Made by a program: the position numbers and the translations under genes | Part shown: piece after piece, positions 8,526 through 16,370 of the stretch | Numbering within the stretch: the stretch's first letter is position 1 | Layout of the letters: each line of letters opens with the position of its first letter | Notes under the pieces: model-generated | Told to the model about the DNA's origin: nothing | What the model saw: only the letters and a program-made list of their open reading frames with translations | Database searches by the model: none | Origin: Paraprevotella sp. | GTDB lineage: Bacteria; Bacteroidota; Bacteroidia; Bacteroidales; Bacteroidaceae | Length of the DNA stretch: 16,370 nt | Direction of reading: 5' to 3' | NCBI GenBank assembly: GCA_021205005.1 | Contig: JAJPYK010000144.1 | Span: forward strand, 1 to 16,370

Positions 8526-9848
8526 TTATTTCTCCAATGGATGGTCCAGACGAAAATTCCTCATCCTTTCCTCCATCACGGGATAAAGCTCTTCCCGCAT
8601 GCGCGACGTGCAGGCCCGTACTCCGTACTGCTCGCTCCCCGTCGTGGACAACGAAATGCTGCTTACGCCGTAGTAGAGCAACTCGCGCAACAAATCGCCG
8701 CCGTCCATCTGGCCATAGCCGATGGTAAAGAAGAAACCGTCGCCCACCGGACGGGTCACATCGTAGTCGTAAACAATATGGAAACCGTTGTCGGTGAATA
8801 TCTTTTTCATCCGCTCGGCCCGTCGGGCATATTCTCTCACGTCGGCCGCAAAATCCAACATACCGTCTGAAGAGGCTTTCAACATCTCGGCATAACCGTA
8901 CTGCGTGGAAGCGATACACCCCGAAGTGATCATGTAGAGCACCGAAGCCTCGAAAGTCTGTCCGAACATGCCGGAATCGCCGTAACGTGCAGCCAGAGCC
9001 GGAAAATGCGTATCAAACAGTTTGTCGGACACACAAGCTACGGCGATGCGCTGCCCAGCATAGCTGAAGATCTTGGATGAGGACAGCATGAGGATATACC
9101 GGTCCGTATAGCGGGCCACCGTAGGCGGATAAGGCGGTTGCCAGGGATGGCCCAGGTCCTGACGGAAATCCATGCAGAAGTAGGCCATATTTTCAAGCAC
9201 GACGGCATCGTAACGGTCGGCCAGTTCGCCGATGATCTTCAGTTCGCTGTCTTCCAAACAGATCCAGGCCGGATTGTTGGGATTGGAATACACGATGGCC
9301 GCAATATCCCCCCGGCACAAGTAACTTTCCAGCTTATCCCGCAAAGCCTCTCCGCGATAGCGGTAAATGTAGAACTGTTCCCAGCGCGCACCGATGATGC
9401 GCAGTTGCGACTTCTGAATGGGGAAACCGGGATCGATGAACAGCACCTTGTCCTTGCCGGGACGACATTGGGTACAGACCACAAATGCCCCGAAAGAGGC
9501 GGCCACCGAACCGGTGGTGGGAATACAGGAACGCGGCGTGATGTCCACATTCACAAAGGCTTTCACGAAACGGGACGCCTCGCGCTTCAATTCGGGAATG
9601 CCGTCGGCCGCAGGATATTGCGCCCCCACCCCGCGATCCAGCGCAACTTTTTCGGCCTCCACGCCTACCCTGTTGACCGGCAGCCCCGGAGAGCCTTGGT
9701 CCATGCGGATAAAGGGAATACCGGTGAGCTGTTCCAGACGGGAAGCCACCAACAACACCTCTCCGATAGTGGCATGGGCCAGATCGGCAATGTGCAGTTC
9801 CTGCACGACGGAAGCCACCAACTCTTCGCTAAATACCTGATGTTTCAT
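8526..9848 (-). CDS. Class I/II PLP-dependent aminotransferase
   Basis: This 440-aa cytoplasmic fold-type I aminotransferase probably interconverts an aromatic or related amino acid and its 2-oxo acid, given its neighbours. The family pattern is clear: a substrate loop with QGSPGLP, YPAADGIPELK, a TTGSVAASFGAF cofactor-phosphate region, and YSNPNNPAW (the NPNNP signature around residue 190). Also present are ENMAY (Tyr223), and SSSKIFSYAGQR with the Schiff-base Lys259 and the phosphate-binding Arg267. C-terminal TTGSEQYGVRACTSR fits the substrate-binding region. The frame is intact, unlike the three genes upstream of it in the operon. It starts 4 bp after the iorB stop codon, so it is likely translationally linked to IorB. 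Substrate and amino donor cannot be read from sequence. Confidence 0.9.
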   Translation of the reverse strand: MKHQVFSEELVASVVQELHIADLAHATIGEVLLVASRLEQLTGIPFIRMDQGSPGLPVNRVGVEAEKVALDRGVGAQYPAADGIPELKREASRFVKAFVNVDITPRSCIPTTGSVAASFGAFVVCTQCRPGKDKVLFIDPGFPIQKSQLRIIGARWEQFYIYRYRGEALRDKLESYLCRGDIAAIVYSNPNNPAWICLEDSELKIIGELADRYDAVVLENMAYFCMDFRQDLGHPWQPPYPPTVARYTDRYILMLSSSKIFSYAGQRIAVACVSDKLFDTHFPALAARYGDSGMFGQTFEASVLYMITSGCIASTQYGYAEMLKASSDGMLDFAADVREYARRAERMKKIFTDNGFHIVYDYDVTRPVGDGFFFTIGYGQMDGGDLLRELLYYGVSSISLSTTGSEQYGVRACTSRMREELYPVMEERMRNFRLDHPLEK

Positions 9849-9852
9849 CGTC

Positions 9853-10438
9853 TTATGCTTTTACTTCGGCCGCGGCATGACCGATGTCGAATGCCTTACG
9901 GTTCATTTCTACCACGGCCTCTCCTTTCGATCCGAACACCCGGGCGATACTCTCGCGCAACTGTGTCACAGAAAGGATACTCAGGAACCGTGCAGCCGCT
10001 CCCAACAAAATCACGTTGGCGCATTTCGGCAGGGCATGCTCCCGCGCCAAAGCCTCCGTATCGATACATACCACATGGGGCAAAGCGCGCAAATCCGCAC
10101 GCAAAGCCTGCTCTTCAGGATAATCGGGGATGTTTTTAAAAGGCGAGGAAGAAGTTTATCACCCACCCGTCGCGGTTCAAATACGTAACGTAACGCAGGG
10201 CTTCCATCGGCTCTAACGAAAGAATCATGTCGGCTGTGCCGACAGCTATCAGGTCGGAAGCGATAGGACGGTCGGACAGACGCAGGTTGGACTGCACCTC
10301 GCCTCCGCGCTGGCTCATGCCGTACACCTCGGCTTGTTTCAGATCCAGACCGGCTTGTGTGGCGGCCTCGCCGATAATGGTGGCGATGGACAGGATGCCC
10401 TGTCCGCCCACCCCCGAAAGGATAATATCTTGTTTCAT
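9853..10438 (-). pseudogene. iorB: Indolepyruvate ferredoxin oxidoreductase beta subunit, frameshifted
   Basis: This is the gamma-domain-type subunit of 2-oxoacid:ferredoxin oxidoreductase, partner of the IorA encoded just upstream; together they convert aryl-pyruvates to arylacetyl-CoA. The start ATG at 10438 overlaps the iorA TGA (ATGA). The N-terminal half is typical (MKQDIILSGVGGQGILS, GMSQRGGEVQSNLRL). Near residue 95 the frame is lost. The reading frame ends at 10136, while the expected continuation (SSPFKNIPDYPEEQALRADL) runs in another frame to a TAA at 9853. The gene is 586 nt, one more than a multiple of three. Removing one T from the AACTTCTTCC stretch (about 10147-10156) restores a 195-aa protein, the usual family length. 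It is either a decayed gene or a sequence error. Confidence 0.88.
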
Positions 10439-12048
10439 GCTTTTTTTTCTGTTTTTCTCTGTTTTGATTTCCGGTTCAGGGTCTGGATGCACTCCCTTCG
10501 GGGAATGATGACCGAGACGCCTTTATACTCGATCTCTTCACGGATCGTGTGCGTGATTTCCGCCATGTTACCGGGCAAAGGCACCACCACACGCACATGT
10601 TCTGGCTCCACTCCCAGCCCGAGACAGATAGCCTCGAACTTGTTCGTGCCGGCCGAATCCTGTCCGCCCGTCATGGCCGTGGTCAGATTGTCGGAAAGAA
10701 TCACAGTGACCGGTGCACGGTCATTCACGGCATCCAGCAATCCCGTCATACCCGAATGGGTGAACGTGGAATCGCCGATCACGGCTATGGCCGGAAAGAC
10801 GCCGGCGTCGGCCGCTCCCTTGGCCATCGTGATGGAAGCTCCCATGTCGAGACAAGTGTCTATGGCCCTGAACGGAGGCAAGGCTCCGAGCGTGTAACAG
10901 CCGATGTCGGCAAAGACACGTGCATCCGGATACGATTTCACCACCTCGTTCAAGGCCGTATAAACGTCCCGATGACCACACCCCTTGCACAAGGCGGGCG
11001 GGCGTCCCACCACGCTCTTCGGCACCTCGAAATAACGTTCAGGCCGATGTCCCATGGCTTCGGCCACACGGTCGGGCGTCAAATCTCCGGTACGCGGAAG
11101 ATCTCCCGTCAACCGCCCCTTGACCGGATAACCGGCCGACACGATGCCGTGCACGATTTCCTCGGCAAAAGGTTGTCCGTCCTCCACGACCAGAATCTCA
11201 CAGCTCTCTTCCGCCAACTTCCGCACCCGGTCGGCCGGCTACGGATATTGGCTTACCTTTAATATATTGTATGCGCCTCCGTCCCCTTTCGCGTCGGACA
11301 CGTAGTTATAGCCGATACCGCAAGCCAGAATCCCTACGGGACGCGACGAACGGGCCGGCTCGTAACGGGTATAAGGCGAGCATGACGCCAATTGCTCCAG
11401 ATGTGCCTGACACTCCACCAACGCCGCATACTTGCGACGCGAATGCGCCGGAAGCAAGACCCAACCGGCCGGATTTTTCACACAAGGCAGCACCCGCACG
11501 TCCTCCGCCTCGTCTTTCACCTCCACGGCAGCGCTGGAATGGGCCAGACGCATCACGACGCGCATCAACACCGGCAACCGTTCGCGCTCGGACAGTTCAT
11601 AGCCGTATGACATCATGTCGTAGGCCTCCTGCTGCGTGGAAGGCTCCAGCGTGACGACTAATGCAAACTTACCGTAGAAACGGGAGTCCTGTTCGTTTTG
11701 GGAAGAATGCATGGAGGGGTCGTCGGCCACGACCACGACCATACCTCCGTTCACTCCCGTAATCGCGGAATTGACGAAAGCATCGGCCGCCACGTTCAGT
11801 CCCACATGCTTCATGCAGACCAGCGAACGCGCTCCGGCGTAAGACATACCCAAAGCAGCTTCCACAGCCGTCTTCTCGTTCGTACACCACGAGGTGTGCA
11901 GATGTCGTTCGCGGGCCAGAGGATGCCGCTGGATATACTCGGTGATTTCAGTGCTCGGCGTACCGGGATAGGCGTACACTCCGCGAATGCCGGCATGGAT
12001 AGCCCCCAAAGCAATCGCCTCATCGCCCAATAAAAGTCTTTTTTTCAT
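10435..12048 (-). pseudogene. iorA: Indolepyruvate ferredoxin oxidoreductase alpha subunit, interrupted by an in-frame TAG
   Basis: This thiamine-diphosphate subunit oxidatively decarboxylates indolepyruvate and other aryl-pyruvates (or carboxylates arylacetyl-CoA in reverse). The start at 12048 (MKKRLLLGDEAIALG) is preferred over 12063. The N-terminal pyrimidine-binding domain shows AYPGTPSTEI, NEKTAVEAALG and DDPSMHSSQNEQDSR. The C-terminal thiamine-diphosphate domain shows LCKGCGHRDVY, GDSTFTHSGMTG and DNLTTAMTGGQ. Codon 270 (11241 to 11239) is TAG in SQYP-stop-PADRVRKL. The frame continues without loss; related enzymes usually have a hydrophobic residue there, and TTG to TAG is one change. 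Only Cys residues unrelated to a ferredoxin follow the last domain, so the C-terminal 2[4Fe-4S] domain of archaeal IorA is absent. At 537 codons plus stop, this appears normal for the short form in Bacteroidales. The stop overlaps iorB. Confidence 0.88.
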
Positions 12049-12063
12049 GGAATTGATGTGCAT

Positions 12064-12828
12064 TTAAATAGATAAAGTAAAACGGTCGGCATCGTCCAGC
12101 ACGGGGAACTTCTGACGAAACTCATCCAGCCCCGCCCGGTCCGTTTCCACCGTCACGGCGCCGACCTTTCCCGGCTCACAAGCCGCCATAGTCCGCCCGT
12201 AAGGATCTATCATCAGCGTACCGCCGTTGTATTCACAGGCCGGATCATGCCCCACACTGTTCACTCCGGCCACATAACACTGGTTTTCGATGGCCCTCGC
12301 CCGCAGCAAAGCCAGCCAGGCATCCAGTCTCGACGTCGGCCAACTGGCCACGTACAGGGCCAGATCGTAATCCTTCAGATTACGCGACCACACGGGAAAG
12401 CGCAGGTCGTAACAGATTTGCAAAAGGATGCGCATGCCCATATACTCCACTACCGTGCGCTGCCGCCCCGCCGTGAAATGCGCATGCTCGCCCCCGTAAG
12501 TAAACAGATGTTTCTTGTCATACGTCCGGAAAGTCTCGTCTGGGTAGACAATATAGAACCGATTGTAGTAACGGCCTTCGTCCCGAACGGCGATACTGCC
12601 GGCCACGGCACATCGGTGTGCCGAGGCTTAACGGCGCATCTTCTGTAAAGTCTCGCTTTCGGCTTCCTCGGCCATCCCCTCGGGCTCCGTACAAAAGCCG
12701 GTAGAGAATATCTCGGGCAGTACATAAAGATCGGAACCCGGACAGGAATCCATCGCACGCTCGGCCGCCGCCATGTTCTCCCTCGGGTTTCCCCAGACAA
12801 TATCTTGCTGCAAAAGTGTTATTTTCAT
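12064..12828 (-). pseudogene. Omega-amidase of the nitrilase family (YafV/NIT2-like), interrupted by an in-frame TAA
   Basis: It resembles E. coli YafV (a 2-oxoglutaramate amidase) along its whole length. Such enzymes hydrolyse the omega-amide of 2-oxo acids formed by glutamine or asparagine transamination. The Glu-Lys-Cys triad is visible as Glu39 (LPEIFSTGF), Lys105 (YDKKHLF) and Cys139 (ICYDLRFPVWSR). ALYVASWP, RAIENQCYVAG and GGTLMIDPYG also fit. Codon 67 (12630 to 12628) is TAA, between QKMRR and ASAHRCAVAGS, with the frame unbroken on both sides. Total length is 254 codons plus stop, matching the 256-aa YafV. Translation stopping there would remove two of the three catalytic residues. 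It is the first gene of the operon, and its TAA stop lies 15 bp before the preferred iorA start. Confidence 0.88.
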
Positions 12829-12851
12829 ATATTATTTATATTAGGCCGCAA

Positions 12852-12859
12852 CAAAGTTA
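12852..12859 (-). promoter_or_regulatory. -7 promoter element of the omega-amidase / iorAB operon
   Basis: On the minus strand TAACTTTG (12859 to 12852) fully matches TAnnTTTG, 24 bp before the omega-amidase ATG. No clear TTTG is present at the expected -33 distance. It lies downstream of the GH95 terminator on the same strand, which supports an independent transcript. Confidence 0.5.
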
Positions 12860-12913
12860 ATGAAATAAAACAAGAGCAGGGTATTTTCTTATAAACTATT
12901 TTTCGCCGGAACA

Positions 12914-12960
12914 TAAAAAAAGACCGTTGCGGCATTCTCCTTCCGAATCGCCGCAACGGT
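12914..12960 (-). terminator. Intrinsic terminator of the GH95 gene
   Basis: A perfect 11-bp stem (ACCGTTGCGGC at 12923-12933 with its complement at 12950-12960) surrounds a 16-nt loop. On the minus strand it is followed by CTTTTTTTATG. It is 30 bp after the GH95 stop codon. Confidence 0.88.
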
Positions 12961-12989
12961 TCATCCCGATTTCTCCTCACACGGGGAGA

Positions 12990-15230
12990 TCACTCCCAAC
13001 AAAGCCGGTAACACTGACCGCGCCGGGTGGAAAACGTCACTGTTCCGTCCGGCCCATATACGACCTCCACACGGCCTCCCCTTCTTTTTCGGATTTTGAC
13101 ATCCTCCTGTTGCGGCAGATAAAGCCGGCAATCTTGTCCGCCATCGGAATACAGACAGACCTCTTTCAGCTTGCCGTCTTGCCAGGCCACATCAAAAGTG
13201 AAACCGCCTTCGGCCCTCAATCCCTTGAAAGATCCGCTCTTCCAGGCAGAAGGCAGAGCCGGAAGCAAATATATTCCCTTCACCGTATTCTGCAACAACA
13301 TCTCGGCGATGCCTGCCGTGGCTCCGAAGTTCCCGTCGATCTGAAAAGAAGGATGGGCACAAAACAAGTTTTCATAAATACCGCCGGCATTGTCGTCCAT
13401 GCTGACCACGGTCACATCCGTAAGGTGCTGCGCTTGCTTCAACAGACGGTAGGCACGGTCGCCGTCCCACAATCGCGCCCAACAGGCTATCTTCCATGCC
13501 CGGCTCCAGCCCGTAGCCCCGTCTCCGCGGGAGTTCAAGGACACTTTGGCGGCATCGGCGTAACGCGGATCCTGCAAATAGGAAATCTGACGGCAGGAAT
13601 ACAAGGCCATCAAATGGGAAAGGTGCCGCTGATGATTGCCTTGTTCGTCTTCCTGCACGGTCCATTCCTTGATTTGCCCCCACGAACCGATATGCAGACC
13701 GTTGTCCAACGAAGCGAATCTGTTATGCAGTTCCTCCACGAAAGCGTCTTGCACATGCAAGACTTCGGATGCTTTCAACGTAACGTCGAACAGGGCGTAA
13801 ATCAGTTGCTGGGCATAGGCCACGCCGTCCTCCCAAGGCCCGTGTTCGGGCGACCATTCGTCGGGAGCCACCCATTTTCCTTCGGCGTTCTTTTTCAGAC
13901 GGTCGAACCAAAACTCACAAGTCGACTTCATTACAGGATAAGCCGTGGTGCGCAAATAATCCTGATCCAACGTATAAGCATAGTGCTGCCACAAATGGGT
14001 GCAGTACCAGGCATTGGCCGGACGATTGATGAGCCAATCCGTATATCCGAAAATATTGTTTTGCGTATGAAGGGCCCAACCGCGACAATTCTCCTTCCGT
14101 GCCACCTGCTGCCAGGAGCCGTCCGGCTTCATGGCCTCGGTCTGCACGTAACGGATAAAAGGTTCGTAACAGTCCGACAAATTAGTCACTTCGGCCGGCC
14201 TGTAGTTCATCTGCACATTGATGTTACTGTGGTAATCGCATTCCCATGCCGGATTGTTCACGTTGTTCCACAGTCCCTGCAGATTGCTTGGCAACTGGCC
14301 TCCGCGTGAAGAGCCGAGCCTCAGATAACGGCCATATTGGAATTACAACATCTCGAGATAAGCATTGTCCGGATGTTCGCGAATGAGTACATCCGTAGGA
14401 TAATCGGGAAGTCCCGCGCCAAGATCCAACTCCACACGGGCAAAAAGCGGACGATAGTCGGAAAGATGGTCAGCCTTGAGCTTCTTGTACGATTTCCCAG
14501 ACACGCGCTTCAAACGAGCCGCCAGCCGTTCGTGTATCTGTCGGGCATCGCCCTGCGTATACGTCGGCGAACCCAGATCGAAATTCGTACTTCCGGTCAA
14601 AATGACCGTCACGGCATCTGCCCCGCGCACGTTCAGACGATCGGAAGTCGACTCCACAGTCCCGCCTTCGGCCTGCAAGACCGCCTGCGCCTCATAAGAC
14701 AACAAGTCCAGCCGACCCTTTATCGTCATTGTACGCCCCTCTACTTTCGTGACGCCCTGCCGCCCGTCCTGCATCCTCACCGAAAAGTTCAGTTTACCTT
14801 TGTGTCCGGGCGTAGTCAACCGCATCACGATCACACTGTCGGGATTACTGGCAAAATATTCCCGCAAATAGTCTATCCCGCCGATCGTATACGACACCCG
14901 TCCGACAGCGTCGTCCAGAACCAATTCCCGCTCATATCGGGTACAAGTATCCGGTGTGTCGAAATCGAAAAACAGATCGCCCATATTCTGGTATGATCCG
15001 CGCTGCGTCGTACTGCCCGACCACCATGTTTTATCGTTAAACTGCAACTGTTCGTGCGCCACACCTCCGAAGAACATGGCTCCGATTCCTCCGTTACCGA
15101 TCGGCAAAGCCGACGTCATCCAGACCTTTGCCGGTCGGTCATACCAAAGTTTCATCGGCACTCTCGCCGCATTCACCGCCAGCCCGCAACAGACAAAGGC
15201 CCATCCCAAAAAGCATTTTCGCAAATTCAC
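12990..15230 (-). pseudogene. Glycoside hydrolase family 95 (alpha-L-fucosidase / alpha-L-galactosidase), interrupted by an in-frame TAA
   Basis: This is a secreted GH95 enzyme that cleaves alpha-1,2-L-fucose, or in some plant-cell-wall members alpha-L-galactose. It has a signal peptide (cleavage near AVNA/ARVPM), the N-terminal beta-domain starting LWYDRPAKVWMTSALPIGNG, then the (alpha/alpha)6 barrel. Catalytic-region motifs are SNINVQMNY (Asn336/338), WSPEHG (Glu462), HLSHLMALY and DGNFGATAGIAEML (Asp632). Codon 296 (14345 to 14343) is TAA within LEML-stop-FQYGRYL. Tyr is expected there, so TAT or TAC to TAA explains it. The frame is otherwise continuous for 746 codons including the TAA. 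Two further oddities are MNYRPAE, where Trp is usual instead of Arg, and a short SSRGGQLPSNLQG segment. It is transcribed alone, with its own terminator. Stopping at the TAA would remove the whole catalytic barrel. Confidence 0.87.
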
Positions 15231-15340
15231 ATTTCTGTTTGTATCAATGAGAAAACGAAATTAGCAGTTCTGCAAAGAACAAATCCCTCGAAACGCTTCT
15301 TATTTTGGAAGAAATGCGGAAAGTAAAGGTGTCTCCTTAC

Positions 15341-15396
15341 ATAAAATATCCCCGCAGGGGAAATGAGGCATGCAAAATCCTCTTCCCCCTGCGAGG
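15341..15396 (-). terminator. Probable terminator after the outer-membrane protein gene
   Basis: On the minus strand, CCTCGCAGGGG (15396 to 15386) pairs with CCCCTGCGGGG (15360 to 15350), with one G-U pair and a further inner GAGG/CCTC pairing. It is followed by ATATTTTATG. The T-tract is poor, so it may act partly as an mRNA-stabilising hairpin. The rest of 15231-15349 is AT-rich GH95 leader with no convincing promoter match. Confidence 0.65.
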
Positions 15397-15426
15397 CAAA
15401 TCATATGAATAATAACATTACGTTTC

Positions 15427-16101
15427 TCAGAAATTCTTTCCCACACGCAGACTGAAAGAGCCGAAACGCGCCTCGGGTGCGGCTTCATTGAAATCTATGC
15501 CGTAACCTATGCCGAAGTTATATGAGCCATAATCTGCCGTGAGTCCGATTTGCCATCCCATCTGGAAACGTTTCCAATCTCCGCCTTCACTCCCGTAAAG
15601 ATTATACGAATCCGAAACCGTATGACCGTCCACACCGCTCTCATACTTTTCCTTTCCCAACAACCCTAAACGGAAATATATTCCCGTATAGGGCTTCAAT
15701 GCGATCTTGTCAGTCACACGAATCTTATAGACGACATTGACTGGGATATACAGGCCCAATATATTCTGATAGGTCTTCAATGTCACATCGTCTTCCGAAG
15801 CATCATAACTGTGACGCCAAAAATTCACGCCGCCTCCGGCTTCAACGAAAAACGGAAGCGTCCGGGTGAAATGCCACGCATAGACATAACTGAGCGTAAA
15901 GCCGTTGAATCCTTGTTTAAGGTCGCTATTATCGGCTGTAGACTTCAATATGGAACGGTCATAAGAGAAACGAAGGCCCTTCCAGGCGTCATGATCGGCC
16001 CCGGTCAGGATATCTTTCACTTGATTCTTTTCCTGTGCCTGCATAGCGGCTCCACCCAAGAAGCACGACAGCAGGATCATCATAATTCCTTTTTTCATCA
16101 T
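15427..16101 (-). CDS. Small outer-membrane beta-barrel protein
   Basis: This is a 224-aa predicted porin-like or PorT-type beta-barrel protein of unknown role. The chosen start (16101, MMKKGIMMILL...) follows an AAGGAAAG purine tract and opens a signal peptide with cleavage near AMQA/QEKNQ. An upstream in-frame ATG at 16131 would add ten residues and spoil the signal peptide. The mature part alternates short amphipathic strands (FTLSYVYAWHF, FFVEAGGGVNFW, LYIPVNVVYKI, IGLTADYGSYNFGIGYG) and ends with FSLRVGKNF. A C-terminal Phe is typical of outer-membrane barrels recognised by the BAM machinery. It follows the partial gene upstream by 33 bp, so the two are probably one operon. The specific function cannot be assigned. 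Confidence 0.8.
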   Translation of the reverse strand: MMKKGIMMILLSCFLGGAAMQAQEKNQVKDILTGADHDAWKGLRFSYDRSILKSTADNSDLKQGFNGFTLSYVYAWHFTRTLPFFVEAGGGVNFWRHSYDASEDDVTLKTYQNILGLYIPVNVVYKIRVTDKIALKPYTGIYFRLGLLGKEKYESGVDGHTVSDSYNLYGSEGGDWKRFQMGWQIGLTADYGSYNFGIGYGIDFNEAAPEARFGSFSLRVGKNF

Positions 16102-16134
16102 CTTTATTCTTTCCTTTATATTAAAACTCATTTC

Positions 16135-16370
16135 TCATTCGCCACGATATTTCGACTTATGCCGTCCGACAGGTAATCCGAAATGTCCGCCTCTCGTATG
16201 CCCGGTATCTTGCTGTCCTAAGGATTTGATCTTATGCCAACTGCTATCCCATTGGTCATTATATTTAAAAGAAACAATTACATAACCCTGCCAGTTACTT
16301 GACGTTCCCTCCCCATAGTGCTCATCCTGTCGGTTAGATATACTATTCAGAGATCCGTCGGGGTTATAGG
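16135..16370 (-). CDS. Unrecognised protein, C-terminal part only
   Basis: The minus strand is open from the right edge to a TGA at 16137-16135, giving about 77 residues that begin YNPDGSLNSISNRQDEHYG. They include GEGTSSNWQGYVIVSFKYND and end GRHKSKYRGE. The stretch is rich in Asn, Ser, Gly and aromatic residues, as in surface-exposed or periplasmic Bacteroidales proteins. The family is not recognised. It precedes the beta-barrel gene by 33 bp on the same strand. Confidence 0.65.
   Translation of the reverse strand, partial: YNPDGSLNSISNRQDEHYGEGTSSNWQGYVIVSFKYNDQWDSSWHKIKSLGQQDTGHTRGGHFGLPVGRHKSKYRGE

Noticed and set aside
9138..10139. Plus-strand reading frame of 333 codons across the aminotransferase and iorB
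   Set aside because: It is antisense to two genes with clear family motifs and crosses their boundary; it shows no recognisable domain.
12927..14309. Long plus-strand reading frame of 460 codons opposite GH95
   Set aside because: It is the mirror of the GH95 coding strand, has low-complexity His/Arg-rich composition and no domain motifs, while the minus strand carries unmistakable GH95 motifs.
7227..14345. Selenocysteine or pyrrolysine as an explanation of the internal stops
   Set aside because: Selenocysteine uses UGA, and none of the four internal stops is TGA. Pyrrolysine could only apply to the two TAGs, the positions are not catalytic, and no Pyl genes are in view.

Overview
This window looks like a chromosomal segment of a gut-type Bacteroidales bacterium (Bacteroides/Parabacteroides-like, moderate GC). 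The evidence is the -7 boxes of the form TAnnTTTG upstream of genes, weak or absent Shine-Dalgarno sequences, polysaccharide-degrading glycoside hydrolases with signal peptides, a clustered biotin carboxylase / biotin carrier / carboxyltransferase set, and an indolepyruvate:ferredoxin oxidoreductase of the short type. Everything here is read from sequence and from memory of protein families; no search was run.

Layout, left to right. (1) The 5' end of a tRNA (probably Thr) leaves the left edge on the minus strand, with its own promoter. (2) Divergent from it on the plus strand is a two-gene polysaccharide unit, a GH105 unsaturated glucuronyl/galacturonyl hydrolase and a large GH2 enzyme (frameshifted), ending at a strong bidirectional terminator. 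(3) On the minus strand, reading leftwards, a three-gene biotin-dependent acyl-CoA carboxylase operon (accC-like, interrupted by an in-frame TAG; a 171-aa biotin carrier; a 510-aa carboxyltransferase) is led by a clear cobalamin riboswitch and promoter. (4) A 560-bp gene-free stretch holds that riboswitch, an unusual array of four palindrome-like motifs spaced exactly 22 bp apart, and the terminator of the next operon. (5) A minus-strand operon encodes an omega-amidase (nitrilase family), indolepyruvate oxidoreductase alpha and beta, and a class I/II aminotransferase. Together these suggest interconversion of aromatic amino acids, aryl-pyruvates and arylacetyl-CoA. (6) A minus-strand GH95 alpha-L-fucosidase/L-galactosidase is interrupted by an in-frame TAA. 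(7) At the right edge are a small outer-membrane beta-barrel protein and the C-terminal end of an unrecognised gene.

The most striking property is that six of the eleven complete genes are interrupted: two by in-frame TAG, two by in-frame TAA and two by single-base frameshifts. Reading continues with intact family motifs on the far side of every break. No complete gene here ends in TAG, and both internal TAGs sit in the same CCG-TAG-CC context. This could be recent gene decay, sequence error in a draft or metagenome assembly, or (for TAG only) recoding. The TAA codons and frameshifts argue against recoding as the whole explanation.
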